Positions 62,581 to 64,000 of a stretch of 64,000 bases of DNA are shown one piece after another. The stretch is from Balneolaceae bacterium (GTDB lineage Bacteria > Bacteroidota > Rhodothermia > Balneolales > Balneolaceae): NCBI GenBank assembly GCA_017643365.1, contig JAEPNO010000001.1, positions 62,001 through 126,000 on the forward strand, written 5' to 3'. The translations under genes were made by a program, and so were the position numbers. The notes beneath the pieces are model-generated. The model searched no databases. It was given only the letters and a program-made list of their open reading frames with translations, and was not told where the DNA came from. The stretch's first letter is position 1. Each line of letters begins with the position of its first letter.

Positions 62581-63070
62581 CATCCCCGATCAACCGCGCA
62601 TCATTGTACTTGGTGTAAGCGGATCGGGAAAGAGCACCGTCGCTTCTCTACTTTCTCAACATTTGAATGTGCCTTTTATCGAGGCCGATGACTTCCATCC
62701 CGAGGCGAACATCAACAAAATGAAAAGCGGAATTCCGCTCAACGATTCCGATCGTGAACCGTGGCTCAAAGCGTTGAATCAGCATATGAAGGACACTTCG
62801 AGTACAGGCTTCGTAATGGCTTGCTCTGCCCTAAAAGAATCTTACCGCGAAATATTGATGGATGATATACCTTCTTTTCATTGGGTGTATTTGGATGGAA
62901 ATTTCGAGCAAATTCATCACCGAATGCAGCAACGTTCCCATTTCATGAAACCCGAAATGTTGCAGAGCCAATTCGATGCCTTGGAAATCCCCGAATATGG
63001 AATTCATTGCTCAATTGATTATCCTCCCGAGGAAATTGTGAACCAAATTTTGAATCAACTAAGTGAGTAA
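62558..63070 (+). CDS. gntK: gluconokinase
   Basis: Phosphorylates gluconate to 6-phosphogluconate. A 170-aa protein, GntK-type, from the ATG at 62558; an in-frame GTG at 62540 would add 6 residues. The Walker A motif GVSGSGKSTV is followed by EADDFHPEANINKMKSGIPL, DREPWLKALN and ACSALKESYRE, all characteristic of this family, with HFMKPEMLQSQFDALE near the end. The last bases overlap the gnd start, coupling it with the next pathway step. Confidence 0.95.
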   Translation: MNHPRANNIPDQPRIIVLGVSGSGKSTVASLLSQHLNVPFIEADDFHPEANINKMKSGIPLNDSDREPWLKALNQHMKDTSSTGFVMACSALKESYREILMDDIPSFHWVYLDGNFEQIHHRMQQRSHFMKPEMLQSQFDALEIPEYGIHCSIDYPPEEIVNQILNQLSE

Positions 63071-64000
63071 TCGACAATCGGAAATCGGGGTTTTGGGTTT
63101 AGGCGTGATGGGCGCCGCTCTTACTTTAAATCTTGCCGATCAATCTTTTAGAATAGCGGTGTACAACAGAGACAGCGGACGAGAAATAGGCACCGTTTCT
63201 AATTTCCTAGCTGGCAACGCTTCGCAAACTAACATTCTGGGTTTTACCGATCTCAAAGACTTCGTTTCAAATTTGGAACGACCCAGAAAAATCATTGTGA
63301 TGATTTCAGCTTCGGCGGTGGATGCGGTTCTCGCTGATCTCCTGCCCCTACTCGATGCCGATGACATCATCCTCGATGCCGGAAATTCCCATTTCAAAGA
63401 AACGGAAACGCGACAAGCACTCTGCTCGAAATCAAAGATCGAGTTTATCGGGTGCGGTGTTTCGGGTGGAGAACGCGGAGCACGATTCGGTCCTTCGATT
63501 ATACCCGGGGGCTCACCAATAGCTTTTTCTGCCGTTGAACCTTACCTGAAATCCATTGCTGCAAAAGATAAAAACGGTTCGCCTTGCATGAGTTATGTGG
63601 GCAAAGGTAGCGCTGGACATTTTGTGAAAATGGTGCACAACGGCATCGAATATGTGGAGATGCAATTGCTGGCTGAGTTGTATCAGTTGTTGAGAGGTTC
63701 TTGGTCGAATGAGCGGATTTCTGAGCTTTTGGAAAGCTGGAACGGTGGCGAGCTACACAGCTATTTACTGGAAATCACTTCGAACATTCTGATAAAAAAA
63801 GAAGGCGACAGCTATTTGTTAGATCAAATTTTAGATAAAGCAGGAAACAAAGGAACAGGAAGCTGGAGCAGTATTTCTGCACTGGAATTGGGCTCAGACA
63901 ACTCCATGATGAGCGCCGCGGTCTTTGCCCGGTATTTATCTTCCCAAAAAGAAACTCGAGTTCGTTTAAATCTACCAAATCGTGAAAAGAGTGATTCCGA
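63063..64000 (+). CDS. gnd: 6-phosphogluconate dehydrogenase (partial, 3' end beyond window)
   Basis: Oxidises 6-phosphogluconate to ribulose-5-phosphate with NADP(+). The frame starts at GTG 63063-63065, overlapping the gntK stop, and reads 312 codons to the window edge without a stop. Rossmann motif GVLGLGVMGAAL, then IILDAGNSHF, the family signature IGCGVSGGERGARFGPS and catalytic-region FVKMVHNGIEYVEMQ, followed by KAGNKGTGSWSS. Together with gntK it feeds gluconate into the oxidative pentose phosphate pathway, alongside pgi and pfkA elsewhere in the window. Confidence 0.95.
   Translation, partial: MSNRQSEIGVLGLGVMGAALTLNLADQSFRIAVYNRDSGREIGTVSNFLAGNASQTNILGFTDLKDFVSNLERPRKIIVMISASAVDAVLADLLPLLDADDIILDAGNSHFKETETRQALCSKSKIEFIGCGVSGGERGARFGPSIIPGGSPIAFSAVEPYLKSIAAKDKNGSPCMSYVGKGSAGHFVKMVHNGIEYVEMQLLAELYQLLRGSWSNERISELLESWNGGELHSYLLEITSNILIKKEGDSYLLDQILDKAGNKGTGSWSSISALELGSDNSMMSAAVFARYLSSQKETRVRLNLPNREKSDS

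Noticed and set aside
1-64000. CRISPR array, tRNA or rRNA genes
   Set aside because: No regularly spaced direct repeats and no cloverleaf-like or rRNA sequence seen on reading both strands; a dedicated tRNA scan could still find one I missed.

Overview
The window looks like a chromosomal segment of a Gram-negative bacterium of the Bacteroidota/Balneolota/Rhodothermota group. This is inferred from several things: a lipid A gene (lpxH) and many outer-membrane proteins and lipoproteins; DUF11/SdrD-type giant surface proteins; a BatA/DUF58 aerotolerance cluster; the gene order yceD-rpmF-plsX-fabHDG-acpP-fabF-rnc; TAnnTTTG-like promoter elements; and several GTG/TTG starts. There is no rRNA gene or other taxonomic marker, so the placement is an inference. 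I see no tRNA, rRNA or CRISPR array.

Region 1 (1-22281, minus strand) is the most distinctive. It is a tightly packed array of four secreted proteins of increasing size (161, 895, 2414 and 3142 aa) built from DUF11-type beta repeats, SdrD-B and carboxypeptidase-regulatory modules. The 2414-aa member is a fusion of extracellular Ig/DUF11 modules, a large predicted outer-membrane beta-barrel and C-terminal OmpA domains. The 3142-aa member carries DUF2341, LamG, FN3, GEVED, DUF11, a beta-helix and SdrD-B modules. None shows a recognisable T9SS C-terminal domain or LPXTG signal. A stand-alone response regulator, recO and an HtrA-type protease follow in the same direction with almost no spacing. 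I propose this as a candidate DUF11-based surface assembly system.

Region 2 (22614-31392) holds an aerotolerance-type set (DUF58, a DUF4381-like protein, batA) interrupted by an oppositely oriented M23 peptidase, then mfd and the tRNA t6A gene tsaC. Region 3 (31393-33400) is an AT-rich ImmA/IrrE plus DUF4411 (PIN-like) gene pair flanked by hairpins, resembling a transferred toxin-antitoxin cassette. Region 4 (33442-41899) has an M42 peptidase, a 609-bp non-coding stretch full of palindromic repeats, a thioesterase and an HD phosphohydrolase. These are followed, on the minus strand, by a hybrid histidine kinase, folA, thyA and mgtE.

Region 5 (41996-51653, minus) is core metabolism: rnc and the fatty-acid/phospholipid synthesis cluster, rpmF, a deoxynucleoside kinase, pgi and pfkA. 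Region 6 (51761-55905, plus) has a polyprenyl diphosphate synthase, lpxH and a class A penicillin-binding protein. Region 7 (56104-62580, plus) is a set of poorly characterised envelope proteins: three with LPP20-like domains, a PEGA-repeat/beta-barrel fusion, a putative lipoprotein and an NTF2-like protein. They run directly into gluconokinase and 6-phosphogluconate dehydrogenase, the latter cut by the window end.
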